Assembly (NCBI GenBank): GCA_017165825.1
Contig: CM029374.1
Location: forward strand, 4,593,486 to 4,657,485
DNA from: Hepsetus odoe
Lineage: Eukaryota; Chordata; Actinopteri; Characiformes; Hepsetidae
Direction of reading: 5' to 3'
DNA length: 64,000 nt
Position numbers and translations under genes: made by a program. Of this stretch, positions 49,077 to 60,055 are shown in pieces; position 1 is the first letter of the stretch, and every line of letters starts with the position of its first letter. The notes beneath the pieces are model-generated. The model did not search any database. It was given only the letters and a program-made list of their open reading frames with translations, and was not told the origin of the DNA.

Positions 49077-49248
49077 GTAAGAAAGCACCGAAACGTTGCT
49101 TTTTTGGACGGAAAATAAACTTGTGCTTTCCTTTTTCACTTTTATCACTCTCTCAATTAATTGTTGTTGTACCAATGTGTACTCGTTTATCTAATCGACT
49201 GAGCGGTCAGTACTAATCTGTCGGATGTGTAACCTTCATTGTTGACAG

Positions 49249-49374
49249 ACGTTGACGAGTGTGAGGACAGTCCAGATCTCTGCTCTAATGGACGTTGTAA
49301 GAACACACCCGGCAGCTTCATGTGTGTCTGCAAGCTCGGCTTCATTCCGGACGAGCAGGGCACCAGCTGCATCG
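49249..49374 (+). CDS. ltbp1: LTBP1 exon: cbEGF 2 of the central rod
   Basis: This 126-nt exon, phase 1 to phase 1, is separated from the previous exon by an intron of only 172 nt. It encodes DVDECEDSPDLC, then SNGRCKNTPGSFMC, VCKLGF and a final Cys: six cysteines and a full calcium-binding signature (D-V-D-E, N, F). The C-x-N-x4-F-x-C-x-C pattern fits the beta-hydroxylation consensus of cbEGFs. It corresponds to the human domain IDECTQVQHLC. Confidence 0.96.
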
Positions 49375-51502
49375 GTAAACCATGTCCCCATCACAAATGT
49401 TCCTCTTGCTCCGCAAGCAGTCCAGCGACCGAGACGGATTTGTCTTTATCTCTTTACTGGAGCACCAAGTTCAATGTAGAAACCAATTAGGAAAGGATAT
49501 TGTCCTGCTTCCATTGCTCCTGCCACCCTTAGTTACCGTTACTATGTTAGTCAAGCTCTCAGCTCAGGCCATGTAGCATCAGCAGGTTGTCAGAACTATA
49601 CAGGCTTTAGCAGATATTTGTCCTCAAAAATGGACATTAAAAACTAAACATAACTAAAATTCACCTAATTTAGCGCCTTCATTTTGCTTCTTTGCAGTTT
49701 AAGGACGGTTAACCTTCACAGTTGTAATGGCATATTTGACATTTTGATTTTTTTTTCAACAGCATGTCTTGAACAACTGGGGAAAATAACAAGAATCACT
49801 TCACAACCGCAATGCAAAATGTCGTTTTTGTGATTTTATCAATTTCTGTGAAAATCTATGAAAATGAATCCGTAGGTCTGTCTAGTGTGGCCACTTGATC
49901 TTAGTCTTATAACAGATTTCAGACACTCCCGTTTTAGGCATTTCCTTCATTAGAGCCCTTTTAAGAGGATCATATATGAAGGAGAGTTAAGCCGTGTATC
50001 TTACAGACTGGAACTACATTGTGTTCCTAAATAGACTTGCTAGTTTAGCGAGGTCATGTCTGAATATAGAGCCTGTTTTTCTTCTTAAGCCATCACCACT
50101 GCTTCCCTCTTAGCTGTGATTTCAGAGCATGGGAGATTTAAAGAAAGTTTATTTCTAGAAAGCTCAAGTCAGATCCACGGTGGCTGGTCCTGCCCTCAAA
50201 ATGCACTAAATGTAGCCTGCCTGCCACCAGCTGGGCTAATGGGTTAGCGGATGAGGTTTGGAAGCGGGATCGTAATGACCGCTGTCCCAACCGCGGCGTC
50301 TGTGGAGGTGCCTGTTTTTGCAGTGCAGATGTCGCTCAGAAAGTCAATTTCCACCACAACCTGATAAACTCGGGAATTTACGCTTATATGACAAACTTGA
50401 TTCGTCCATCTGAACTTCTTCGGTTGGGCTTTTAGCCAGTGAGGCCTTGGCATTGCAAGATTTTTGCCTGAACTAGACTACAGTACTGTCCACAAGTCTT
50501 GAGTGACCTCTCAGTTCTTTTTTATCTTTGGAAGAATATGAGACAATAGCAGCTTTAAAATCAATATTTGGCCACCGCTACTCTTCAACACAGCCTGAAC
50601 TCTCTTAGACAAGCTTTTCTGTTGTATTCAGGCCAAAGCTCCAATCCACTTGACATGTCTTTGGACGCTGGCTTTTGTTCTGTTCTCTGTGGAGATGATC
50701 CTACACTACTGTCTCACTGAAACTGCTCAGGTGCAGGGATTGTACAGAAAGTGAGAGCCAAAAACTTTGTCCTTCGGGAAGATCTGGAGAACTGTTCCTC
50801 AGTGATACATGAAAATGCAAGAAAGTCGGTCTCTTTCGAAGCAAAATATGAAGAAATGAGGGGCAGCTCAAGATTTTTGCTTAGTACTGTACTTAAAAAA
50901 GACTTCTGTTCATTATTTTATTATTATTGCAATCATACATAGAACTTTTCGGGCAGGATTAAGGGAATAGTGGAAGGTTAGGTGGGTTCAACAGTGGCAC
51001 AGCATGACTATTTAAGCCTTCAATTTGGTTAATGAAGGATAAACCATGGTAAACATATATATTAATCAACTCCCATTGCTGTAAATATTCCATATTATTC
51101 TACCCTAAAGGACTTTGTGTGCTTATACAAATAAAGCACTTTATCGTCTGCAGATTTGCTCAAATCGCCTCGAGTCCTTTAACGAACAGTTTGCTGACTT
51201 GGCCACACTCGGCATCATTATAGGCGTCTGTTTTTTTTAGGCCAAGCAGATGATCGTTGAAGACTAACATGAAACAATAACCAGTATGAATGCTGGAATT
51301 CCATGGAAGCCGGTAGTTTATCCTGGAGCGTTGCTCTTCTTTAGTTTTCCAGTGTTTTCCGTTTTTCTAGCTCTCCGTGTGACATCTGTTATAGGAGAAA
51401 CAGCTCAGCCCACCCAAGGCCAAAGGAAACTTAGGATATTCTCCAGAGTTAATTTAATGAATATGGCTGCTCCTCTCTCTCTTTCTCTCATTCCTCTGAC
51501 AG
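49375..51502 (+). other. ltbp1: intron (2.1 kb)
   Basis: Contains a TIR element with both ends (50481-50890). The rest is unremarkable A/T-rich sequence. Confidence 0.85.
50481..50890. mobile_element. TIR element (family C), complete
   Basis: Left end cagtactgtccacaagtctt; right end agatttttgcttagtactgt. It is about 410 bp and noncoding, with TIRs imperfectly complementary. Confidence 0.7.
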
Positions 51503-51628
51503 ACGTAGATGAATGCGAGGCTCCTCGTGTGTGTCCTGAGAACAGTCTATGCGTGAACACGCTGGGCTCCTACACCTGTCGCCACTGTGACAGCGGCTAC
51601 AGGCTGGGCGAGAGCGGACAGTGTGAAG
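51503..51628 (+). CDS. ltbp1: LTBP1 exon: cbEGF 3 of the central rod
   Basis: This 126-nt exon, phase 1 to phase 1, has acceptor ctgacag and donor gtacct. It encodes DVDECEAPRVCPENSLC, then VNTLGSYTC, RHCDSGYRLGESGQC. All six cysteines are present, but C4 and C5 are separated by two residues (C-R-H-C) instead of the usual one. Mammalian LTBP1 has the same feature here (C-E-Y-C-DSGY), which makes this a good orthology marker. Confidence 0.96.
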
Positions 51629-52476
51629 GTACCTACCACTCACCACCCGCTCAGCACGGAGATAAAAAAACAAACACATCATTCCAACAAACTGACAGTC
51701 CTGACAGAATCATTGAAACCAAATCACTGTATGTAACAAAAAGCATAATCTAGGAGCACCTTTTCATGAAAGTGAAAGTGACTATATGCCATTGTGAAAC
51801 ACTGCACAGCACACAGTGAAGCGCAACGAAGTGCATCCTCTGCTTTTAACCCACACACACCGTGCAGCAGGGGGCCAGACATGTTTGGGAACCTATTGTG
51901 AAACAGTAGTTATTACTAGGGAAGGAATAACTGATGCATCTTCTTTGACACATGTAGTGGAAGAAGGAAAACAAGTGCTCAGTCTAAAGTCTGGAAGGTG
52001 TCATAGCGGACGTCTGCAACAAATTAAACCCACATGCATCCACATGATGAGGACAGATAAAGGAACTCTTGGCTGCGTTGCGGAGCATTAATGATGGCCA
52101 GTTGATGGTCCGGGTGAACGGCGTGCAGTAACCACCTGGGGGGCTGTTCATCAGAGCTCTGCTGCCAAAGTGTGTTTTTGCAGTTGAGGTGTTTCCTTCC
52201 GAACCAATTCATCAATAACGCTCATTTCACTCTTCCCTCTCGGTGGGAAAGCAATAATAGTCATCAATAAGACCAGGCCTTTCCGTGCCAAATAATGAAC
52301 CAGCTCAGCCAAAGAGTCATCCTGCTGCTGCCAAATAGTGAGCTAGATGGATGAAATGGTGCTGTCAGACATGGAAGCTCTGTTTCATGCTTGCTAAGTC
52401 TTTTGTATTGTCTTCTTTTCATTTTTGATTTGGTTACCCTGTTGCCTCTTTTCTCTGTCTCTCTCTGTCGTCGTAG
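51629..52476 (+). other. ltbp1: intron (848 nt)
   Basis: Contains a partial tRNA-headed SINE on the minus strand (51768-51882). Otherwise nothing is recognised. Confidence 0.85.
51768..51882 (-). repeat. tRNA-headed SINE (family A), tail half
   Basis: gaaagtgactatatgccatt to gtgcagcagggggcca. The head is missing. Confidence 0.7.
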
Positions 52477-52596
52477 ATGTGGACGAGTGTCAGAATGGGA
52501 GTGTGTGCCCTTCTGGTCTCTGCTATAACAGTCTTGGCTCATATATGTGCACCCCCTGTCCTGAGGGATTCCAGGGAAAGGATGGCCAGTGTGTAG
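52477..52596 (+). CDS. ltbp1: LTBP1 exon: cbEGF 4 of the central rod
   Basis: This 120-nt exon, phase 1 to phase 1, has acceptor gtcgtag and donor gtaaga. It encodes DVDECQNGSVCPSGLC, then YNSLGSYMC, TPCPEGFQGKDGQC. It has six cysteines, again with two residues between C4 and C5 (C-T-P-C), matching the human domain with C-V-P-C-TEGF. At 40 residues it is the shortest cbEGF of the rod. Confidence 0.96.
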   Translation: MWTSVRMGVCALLVSAITVLAHICAPPVLRDSRERMASV

Positions 52597-53002
52597 GTAA
52601 GAAACTGACCCTCACTTCTCACTTTGGTAAACAACTCTGACCAAAACAAAAAGCCAAATTAATTATTATTTGAATTTGGATTGGCTTCAGTTTTGGTGGT
52701 TGATTCAGTTCAGTTCGGTGTCCATGATAAACAGAAACAACAGCACACGTTAGTCAAGTCAACGTTCCTCCAGGACTCTGGTGCTACACATTAGACAACG
52801 TAAAACGTGAAACAGAACACGAGACACGACATGAAAATAACCTGCCTGCTGCCAAAGTTACACTTGTTGGGAAATGCATCGAGTTGCCTTTTCTATTCCG
52901 TCTTAAAAGGAACCTTCTTTCCTGCTCTGCCTTGAATGGTGTGGTGAACGTGGAGCAGGAATTATGTCATTATTTGACTCTTTATCCTGTAAATTGAATG
53001 AA

Positions 53003-53152
53003 TGAAAATGAAAGTGACTATATTTGCCAACACACAATGAACGAAATTCAACCTCTGCTTTTCACCCACACACACGTGCAGCAAGGGGCAGCTATTTAAA
53101 GGACCCGGGGAGCAGTGATGGGGACGGTACCTTGCTCAAGGGTACCTCAGTG
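53003..53152 (-). repeat. tRNA-headed SINE (family A), tail half
   Basis: Ends abruptly after ggtaccttgctcaagggtac. Confidence 0.7.
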
Positions 53153-53794
53153 TCCCCATGTCTCATTTGTCTCTGTATCTTACTGGACACAGATGAACAG
53201 CATAGCGCAACATTTTTAGCAACTCTGTAAAAATGATTGCACGCAGGTTTTGAGCTATTTTCCAATTTTGGATTTTAATTGTGGCTCATTTGGTTGAAAT
53301 AATTCACAGTCACATAATGACAATAATGACAAATGCAAAATAGTTTAGGAAAAATGTAAACTTCTTAAGGAAGACAGAAATTAGGGGGGAAAAGTCATTG
53401 TTCTGACATAGTTAAAAAATGAAACATTGTAAAATCTTTGTGAAAAAATACATTTTATGCCAAATCAAATACTGTAATGCAATAACGCATGCAGTGTTCC
53501 AGAGATATTTAGTCGTGTATGTTACGCTCGATCTGCGAACATTGATTCATTCCCAAAACTTCTCTCAACCTACTCACCCAGCTCTTCATTAAGACGCTAC
53601 ATGCTTGTGGATGTGGTTTAAGAGGTAAACAGATGACTCAAGAGCTGATCTAGAATCAGCGTCCTCATAATTATGGCTTAGCAAATACTTCCCTTGTGTA
53701 ACTGAATTAGTCGCCAGTAGTAGTTTTTGTTTATTCCTACAGCTCACGGTGAGTCATTCAGGGTATTAAACCACATCCATGAGTGAAGTGGAAG

Positions 53795-53970
53795 TGAAGT
53801 GAAAGTGACTATGTGTCACTGAGAAACACAGCACGCTATGAACCCTAAGAAAATGCATCCACAGCATTTAACCCACACTCACCGTGCAGCACTGGGCAGG
53901 CATATAAAGTGTCCAGGGAGCAGTGTAGAGGAGGGTACCTTGCTCAAGGGTTCCTCAGGGCATCCTACTT
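53795..53970 (-). repeat. tRNA-headed SINE (family A), tail half
   Basis: gtgaaagtgactatgtgtca to gggtaccttgctcaagggtt. It lacks the tRNA-like end. Confidence 0.7.
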
Positions 53971-54559
53971 TAACCACATTTCAACAATCCCATCCTTTAA
54001 CATTCACATTTCATTTCTCACATTCATAAATTCACCCTCCCTTGAAAGTGAATAAAAGGTCAAATGAAAAAGGCATCGTTTCTCTGCAGTTCTAGACCTT
54101 CATATGTATTTGTGTTTGGCCTTGTCTTTATCTCTTCAATCTAGCAGTCCCACTTGGGGGGCAGACTTAATGGCCTTATTCCCCTCTAACTCTCTCCCGC
54201 ACTTCTCTATGAGCCGACTCTTATGGCTTTTGCTTCTCTGACCTACTGAAAGGTCATAAAACTTAAAGATCCTGCATACACTGGAAATTCACACCCTTAT
54301 GAGCTCTATAAATTGTATTCCGAGTGCAGCTAGTGGCTGTATTTTAGATGGTGGGTGCAAGTTAGGTAGAGTATCATTGGTGAGTGTGGTAGAACGTTCT
54401 GATACACACTGGTTACCTCTGCAGTGTAGCACCATCTTTCTGGTGTGAAGGAAAGGCTGCATGATGTTATGAGCCACCCTGCAGTCCTTCATCAGTGTCT
54501 TCCTCACAGAACCACACTTAGGTGGTGTTCAGCTCTTCCACCCAATCTATGTTCTTCTG

Positions 54560-54790
54560 CAGTTGCATGCTTTCTTCTTTCTGAGAAGGCTTTAGAGTAG
54601 ATGTTGGAATGGGAGGGTTTGATTGCATTTAGCCACAAGTGTAGCATTGAGGGTTAGGATGTCATTTTGGGTGGTTCTGGACCATAATCTCCACACCAGC
54701 AAGCCATGCATGTGCCGCTTCTCCAGAGTGCCCCATTCAGCTGATCAATATTATGAACCAGTTGTGCAATCGAACGCTTGGTTGCAGCGT
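54560..54790. mobile_element. Tc1-like transposon fragment
   Basis: ctttctgagaaggctttaga and gtttgattgcatttagccac match the fragment at 38880. Confidence 0.5.
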
Positions 54791-54916
54791 CTGCATACTT
54801 TTAGACATGGTGTACATACTCATTTATTGCTCATTATATATTTACACGTACAGCCATAAAAACTTCCTCCATGTCTCAGTGACTCAGTGTTGTCCATTGT
54901 CTCAATCTATGTGCAG

Positions 54917-55039
54917 ATATTGATGAGTGTATGGACAGAACGGTCTGCGCTCACGGCAAGTGCTTCAACCGAGAGGGCTACTTTGTCTGCAAGTGTAACG
55001 AAGGCTTCCATCCTGTTCCTGGCAGCAAGGCCTGCACAG
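54917..55039 (+). CDS. ltbp1: LTBP1 exon: cbEGF 5 of the central rod
   Basis: This 123-nt exon, phase 1 to phase 1, has acceptor gtgcag and donor gtaatg. It encodes DIDECMDRTVCAHGKC, then FNREGYFVC, KCNEGFHPVPGSKAC. It has six cysteines and calcium ligands D-I-D-E, N and F. The usual GS/GA before the aromatic residue is GY. It best matches the human domain VDECLEPNVCANGDC. Confidence 0.95.
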
Positions 55040-55269
55040 GTAATGTCCCAATGCATAGGTTTGGTGAAAACACTGATTGTGTCTGTCGGTAGCAAACAGC
55101 GGTTGGTTTTGGTTGCTATGCACGTTTATATAGATATATATTTCATGCTGCATGATGTTGCCACCACGTTTGACTTTATGTGAGGCTCAGTGCCTTAGTT
55201 CCTCCAAACATGCTGTGGGGAAGTGTGGCCAGATAGATCAGTCTTCATAAGACTAGTGGATTTTAGTAA

Positions 55270-55434
55270 GGTGAAAGTTATTATATGTCATTGTGAAGAC
55301 ACAGAGCAGGGGGCAGCCAGCACCCATGAAGCAGCAATTGGGACAGTACCATGCTCGAGGGTATCTCAGGGCAACCTATTGGTCCGGGACTCAAACTCAC
55401 CACCTTCCTAACCACTAGGCTGCCACTGTCCCAG
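55270..55434 (-). repeat. tRNA-headed SINE (family A), internally deleted
   Basis: Contains gtgaaagttattatatgtca, ggtccgggactcaaactcac and ctaaccactaggctgccact. Confidence 0.7.
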
Positions 55435-56417
55435 AAAAAAAATCCACAACCCAGAAAACTAAACCTCATGCCATCAAACTCCCAGTTTATTATGTGCCTT
55501 CTGGTAAGGCATGGCTACAATATGGCCACTCAAGGTTATATGGCCAATCACAAATGCCTGATTGGTGGCTTGCTGCCATTTGCCCATTTGTACAAGAAAA
55601 AAGTTCTCCCATCTCTACCAAGGAGCTCTAGGGCTTGTTTTAGTTCTTTGTTACCCGACTCAGTTGCTCAGTTTGTGCAGAAGGGCAGATAAATAATATC
55701 CATAAATATCCATAAATGGATATTTATTTTTTTACTGATATGGAGGCTTTAAATATGCATCCATACCACCCCTGTTTTTTGATATACAGCATCCATTTGC
55801 TTTCCAAATGGAAAGAAGACAAAAGCAATGCAGGAAGATACATGTGCTCCTAGAAGGCTGGCTAGCTTTGGAGACAGTGTAGATTTATTAGGAGTTATGT
55901 GCAACATTCTGCTTGGCAGGCAGACTTGATTTTGAGTGTTTTTTTAATCTCGAAAAAGGAAGAGACATTTTTCTGATGCGGCTACAGATTCGCAGGAAAG
56001 TCACGTCCGAGACATACTGGTTCAATTGAGCTTGCGATCTTCAAGTGCGCTGGTGATGCTCACGATGTCCGAGCATAAATCACTGGGAAATATCTGGCAC
56101 ATTCTCACTTTCCTTCTCTGTCAGGTGTGTTTCTGGCCTGCTGGATCAATAGATGATATTTAGGTCTCTGCACAGGAGTGTGTTTGAGAATCATACGAGG
56201 GTATATTCCTGCCACGTGTGTGTCAATATACTTTATAGTAATCATAAAGAACGGCAGGAGCCCGAGGGGAACGTTGTATTCGGGCTTGATGGAGCTCGCT
56301 CTGTACGGTGTGAGTTATGATGCCCTGTGTTTGAAGGGTGATTGTGAGACTGAGACCAGTGGTGCCCTAACATTATGGCTGAAGTGTATTGAGCCAGAAG
56401 AAAAATAACCAAGAGAA

Positions 56418-56421
<4 letters not shown>

Positions 56422-56458
<37 letters not shown>
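56422..56458. repeat. (GT)n next to a splice acceptor
   Basis: GT run of 37 nt, 14 nt from the exon at 56473. Confidence 0.97.
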
Positions 56459-56459
<1 letters not shown>

Positions 56460-56472
56460 ATGCACCTTGCAG

Positions 56473-56595
56473 ATATCGATGAGTGCCAGGATGAAAGTGT
56501 ATGCACAAGGGGTCACTGCCAGAACACAGAAGGGTCATTCATCTGCATCTGCGAGGCTGGCTTTAGGCTGGCTTTGTCAGGAGAGCAATGTGAAG
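56473..56595 (+). CDS. ltbp1: LTBP1 exon: cbEGF 6 of the central rod
   Basis: This 123-nt exon, phase 1 to phase 1, has acceptor ccttgcag and donor gtaagc. It encodes DIDECQDESVCTRGHC, then QNTEGSFIC, ICEAGF and a final Cys. Six cysteines and the calcium and hydroxylation consensus are intact. It resembles both neighbouring human domains IDECQQGNLC and IDECQHRHLC. The 3' splice site has almost no pyrimidine tract and abuts (GT)n. Skipping would delete exactly one cbEGF in frame. Confidence 0.95.
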
Positions 56596-58027
56596 GTAAG
56601 CTTTACATCATGCACACAAAATGGTCACGACCTGCTCTTCAGTTCTGGACCTTGAGTCCAGGTTCTGGCCTGATTATTATTCAGCAGCGGCTGCACAGAC
56701 TCAGATTGTCCAGTAAAACAAGGGGAGTGTTTCACAGCTTTAGGCACCTCTGGATTCTCATGCAGGGTAAAATAAAAAGGCAAAAAAGAAATAAAAACCC
56801 TCCCTGCTTGCACAAAGCTGCTGGGAGCTTAGGGAACGTCTAAAAAGTGCAATGCTCGTTGGTGCATTTTGAAATATTTTTTAATGTAGATTTATAATCC
56901 AGTTCACACTCACTGCAGATGTATCGATGACACGCTTGGTGTCCATATTTAGCTTTTTTAGCTTAGAACTGGAACGATGTTTAATTTCGCCAACAAGCGA
57001 TAGAAGCCAATCAATCCATCCTTCCATTTGTTTTTACATCCATCCGTCCGTCCATCATTCCACCCATCCATCCCACAGCGGCATAAGCAGGAGTCAGGTC
57101 GCCAGCCCAGCACATGGCAGTCACCCCCCCAAATATAAGCATTCAGCCCATTGTTAAAGTAATGTCTACTTCTGCATGTGTTTTAGGAAACTTAGGTCAT
57201 TTAGAAGGTCGCTGAAAAAATGAGCGGCAAACTTTCATATCCTTAGAGCCATATCTGAACTTTAAAGTTCATTTTTATAGCTCAAATTGAGACATTCCGC
57301 TTAAACAAGACTGTGCAACTCTAATAAAGTCGGGGGCGTGGTCTGAGAAAGGCGCAGAGATGCTCTGTGGATTTCTTTATAGAAGCGATTTGTTTCTGGT
57401 GTGTAAATGCATGTGTGTAAATTAGAGTTTTTAGAATTTAAACTATTCCTTTAACTACTATTGATCAGAAAATCCAGAGACGGGATTCAAGAGACTTGCT
57501 ATAGTACAGCTTATCATGCAAACTGTGCATGTGGGCTGTTGGTGGTCTAGTGGTAGGATACTTGCCTATGGACCAAGAGGTTGCAGGTTCAAATCCCACT
57601 TTCAGCACTGAGTTCACCATTGAGTTCCTGAGCAAGACCCTTAACCCGAGCTGCTCCAGGGAGGCTGTCCCTGTAGTTAGGATTTGGAATTCGCTCCGGA
57701 TAAGCGCCTGCTGAGTGTTTATAGAAGTTTCAAAAACCTAAAGACGCAAAACTTCAAAAGTTAATCGATGAAGAGGTAGTGCTGTAGTTAATCAACGTTC
57801 TTTCCTGCAAACGTTCAGGAAAATCAACGTTCTTTTCCCGTTCTTTTGTAAAGTTTTATTAGCTTTTTGGGCTTTAATTCCCAAAAGGCTATATTTTACG
57901 CTTGGGAAATTTGATGTTTTAGGATCACGTTTTACACATTCACACTTTTTCGCACCTTTGACACCAACACAGCACACTAACACAATGCTGTGTAGGCACT
58001 GATGGTGTGTGTGCTGTTCATGACTAG
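56596..58027 (+). other. ltbp1: intron (1.4 kb)
   Basis: Contains a tRNA-headed SINE on the plus strand (57532-57725). The remainder is unremarkable, and no missing cbEGF exon was found. Confidence 0.8.
57532..57725 (+). repeat. tRNA-headed SINE (family D)
   Basis: Box A-like tggtctagtggtaggatact, box B ggttcaaatcccac, tail ataagcgcctgctgagtgtt. Confidence 0.75.
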
Positions 58028-58153
58028 ATGTGGATGAATGCCAGGAGTCGTCAGGACTGTGTGATGGTGTGGGCCAGTGCGTTAATAACATGGGCTCGTA
58101 CCACTGCAACTGCCCACCGGGGTACAGACAAGTCAACGGCACCAGCTGCCAAG
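58028..58153 (+). CDS. ltbp1: LTBP1 exon: cbEGF 7 of the central rod
   Basis: This 126-nt exon, phase 1 to phase 1, has a weak acceptor (catgactag) and donor gtaaat. It encodes DVDECQESSGLCDGVGQC, then VNNMGSYHC, NCPPGYRQVNGTSC. It has six cysteines and intact calcium ligands. NGT is a potential N-glycosylation site. The aligned human domain, as I recall it, carries an RGD (CQRGDC); the fish has no RGD here. Confidence 0.95.
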
Positions 58154-59034
58154 GTAAATCTCTCTCTCTCTCTCACTCACTCTGAGAACACTGAGACATG
58201 GCATGATTCCCCTTTTCTTTTACAATAATGATCCTCATACCGATATTGAAACCTTGAAAGTTGGGCAATAGGGAAATTATATTCATAAATAATAAATGGC
58301 TGCTGAAAAAGGGAAAATGTTCAAATTGGTTGGTCGACACTGGATGTAGGATTTCATAATGGGTATGTAAAGGGATCAACTTGTAAAAAAAAATCAATTT
58401 TTCAGTTCATTTAACATAAAAAGCATCTCTCATTGGCAGATTTGGCAGAACACATTCATAACTTGCGTACAGATAGTAAGTGTAGAAGCACTGATTCAAC
58501 TGCTTTCTGCTTTTTTACTACTTTCTGTAAAAGTATAAAGTTAAAGTTTGAAATGTACAGAAAAGGCCTGGGGTGCCCTGCATAGTGAGTGCAAACTGTT
58601 AAACCCAGCCGTTATGGACTCTGGCTGCTGGGCTTCAGCGCCGCTGATGGAAACCTGATGTAAGAACGTCAATATCGAAGTGAGATCCTGATTGAAGCGA
58701 TCATTCTGACCACATGATGAAAGTGAAAGTGACAACCCTTGTCATTGCGAGGTCACGGCACAGCACACATGAACCACAACGAAATTGGACCTCTGCATTT
58801 AACCCATGCACACTCAAACCCGTGCAGCAGTGGGCAGCTATTGAAAGCGCCCGGGGAGCAGTGATGGGGACGGTACCTTGCTCAAGGGTACCTCAGGGCA
58901 ACCTATTGGGAAGGGGTTTGAACCCCCGATCCTCCGATCATGCAGCTAACGCCCTAACCGCTAGGCCACCACTGTGTGAAGAATGAAGTTCTTGCAAGTT
59001 TAAAGTTCATGCGTTTCTAACCTTGACTGTGCAG
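58154..59034 (+). other. ltbp1: intron (881 nt)
   Basis: A nearly full-length tRNA-headed SINE on the minus strand (58716-58977) ends 57 nt before the next exon. The rest is plain A/T-rich sequence. Confidence 0.88.
58716..58977 (-). repeat. tRNA-headed SINE (family A), near full length
   Basis: The most complete copy, from gaaagtgaaagtgacaaccc to the antisense tRNA-like head (gtttgaacccccgatcctcc, taaccgctaggccaccactg). Confidence 0.82.
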
Positions 59035-59163
59035 ACGTGGACGAGTGTGTGGAGGAGTCTCACCTGCAACTGCACGGTGGAGAGTGTGTGAACACAGAAG
59101 GCTCCTTCTACTTCATCTGTGAGTCCGGATACACGTTGACGCAAGACCCGCCCAGCTGCGAAG
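59035..59163 (+). CDS. ltbp1: LTBP1 exon: cbEGF 8 of the rod, lacking C2 and C4
   Basis: This 129-nt exon, phase 1 to phase 1, has acceptor tgtgcag and donor gtgggt. It encodes DVDECVEESHLQLHGGEC, then VNTEGSFYFIC, ESGYTLTQ and a final Cys. Only four of six cysteines remain. Gln (CAA) sits where C2 is expected, six residues before C3, and Phe (TTC) where C4 is expected (SFYFIC versus SFxCxC). In EGF folds these two pair, so one whole disulfide is gone while C1-C3 and C5-C6 can still form. The calcium ligands D-V-D-E, N and F remain. The beta-hydroxylation consensus, which needs C4, is broken. The human counterpart (INECEHPGLCGPQGEC) has all six. Confidence 0.93.
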
Positions 59164-59469
59164 GTGGGTGCACATATTTAAACACAGATTTATTTAAATG
59201 CAAACTCAGAATTCATGAATTCATTTTTATCTGTTAACCAATGAAAAACGTTATAAAATGTTAAAAAATCAATTTGAATAAAAATGAACCAATCATCATG
59301 TTTCATTTGCATAAATAAAGATATGCTTGAAAAGAGTGAAAAAATATGAAATATTCAGAAAAATCACTAACCGTAATGCTTTGATGCAAAGACATTTTAA
59401 GAAATTATAGCTATGAATCCTCCCATAAGGGGTCATTCGTAATTTGCAGAAAATTAAAATTCATATAAA

Positions 59470-60055
59470 ACAAACAATTACAACAATATATCCATTTAAA
59501 TGATAAATAAACTGAAAAACATACATAATTAGCAGCTAATATATTTTAAAAAGCATCAAACATACATCATTGCAGCAGAAAATAAATGTAATATTAAAAA
59601 TAATTAAACAATCATACATAATTACAACAATTAATATATTAAAAAAATAAAAACATACATAATTACAACAGCTCAAATATATAATAAGCATACATAATAA
59701 CAGTTAAAATATTTTAAGATTTAAAAAGCAAATAATTACAATAATTCATCTATTTAAATCATAAAAAACAAAAACTACACATAATTACAATAATTCATCT
59801 ATTTAAATCATAAATAAACATAAAAACTATACATAATTACAATAATTGATCTATTTAAATAAAAAAACATTAAAACGATACATAATTACAATAATTCATC
59901 TATTTAAATCATAAACAAACATAAAGCGATGCATAATCACAATAATTAATCTATTTAAAACATTAAAAACATGAAAACTATGCATAATTACAACAGTTAA
60001 TATATTTAAATATTAATAAACATAAAATAATACATAATTACAATTAATATATGTT
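59470..60055. repeat. A/T-rich minisatellite, period about 52 bp
   Basis: Repeated unit with cataattacaataattcatc then tatttaaatcataaataaac then ataaaaactata. About ten degenerate copies, clearest at 59778-60040. Confidence 0.85.

Larger units (their letters stand above)
52597..54916 (+). other. ltbp1: intron (2.3 kb)
   Basis: Contains a fragment of a nested-insert repeat (52749-52850), two partial SINEs (53003-53152 and 53795-53970) and a Tc1-like fragment (54560-54790). No exon was seen. Confidence 0.85.
55040..56472 (+). other. ltbp1: intron (1.4 kb)
   Basis: Contains a SINE on the minus strand (55270-55434) and ends in (GT)n at 56422-56458, only 14 nt from the exon. No additional cbEGF exon was found, although mammals have one more domain in this region of the rod. 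Confidence 0.8.

Noticed and set aside
59035..59163. Sequencing error or pseudoexon as explanation for missing cysteines
   Set aside because: Frame, phase, splice sites and calcium ligands are intact and the two lost residues are bonding partners. Error is not excluded but is less likely; listed as a finding instead.
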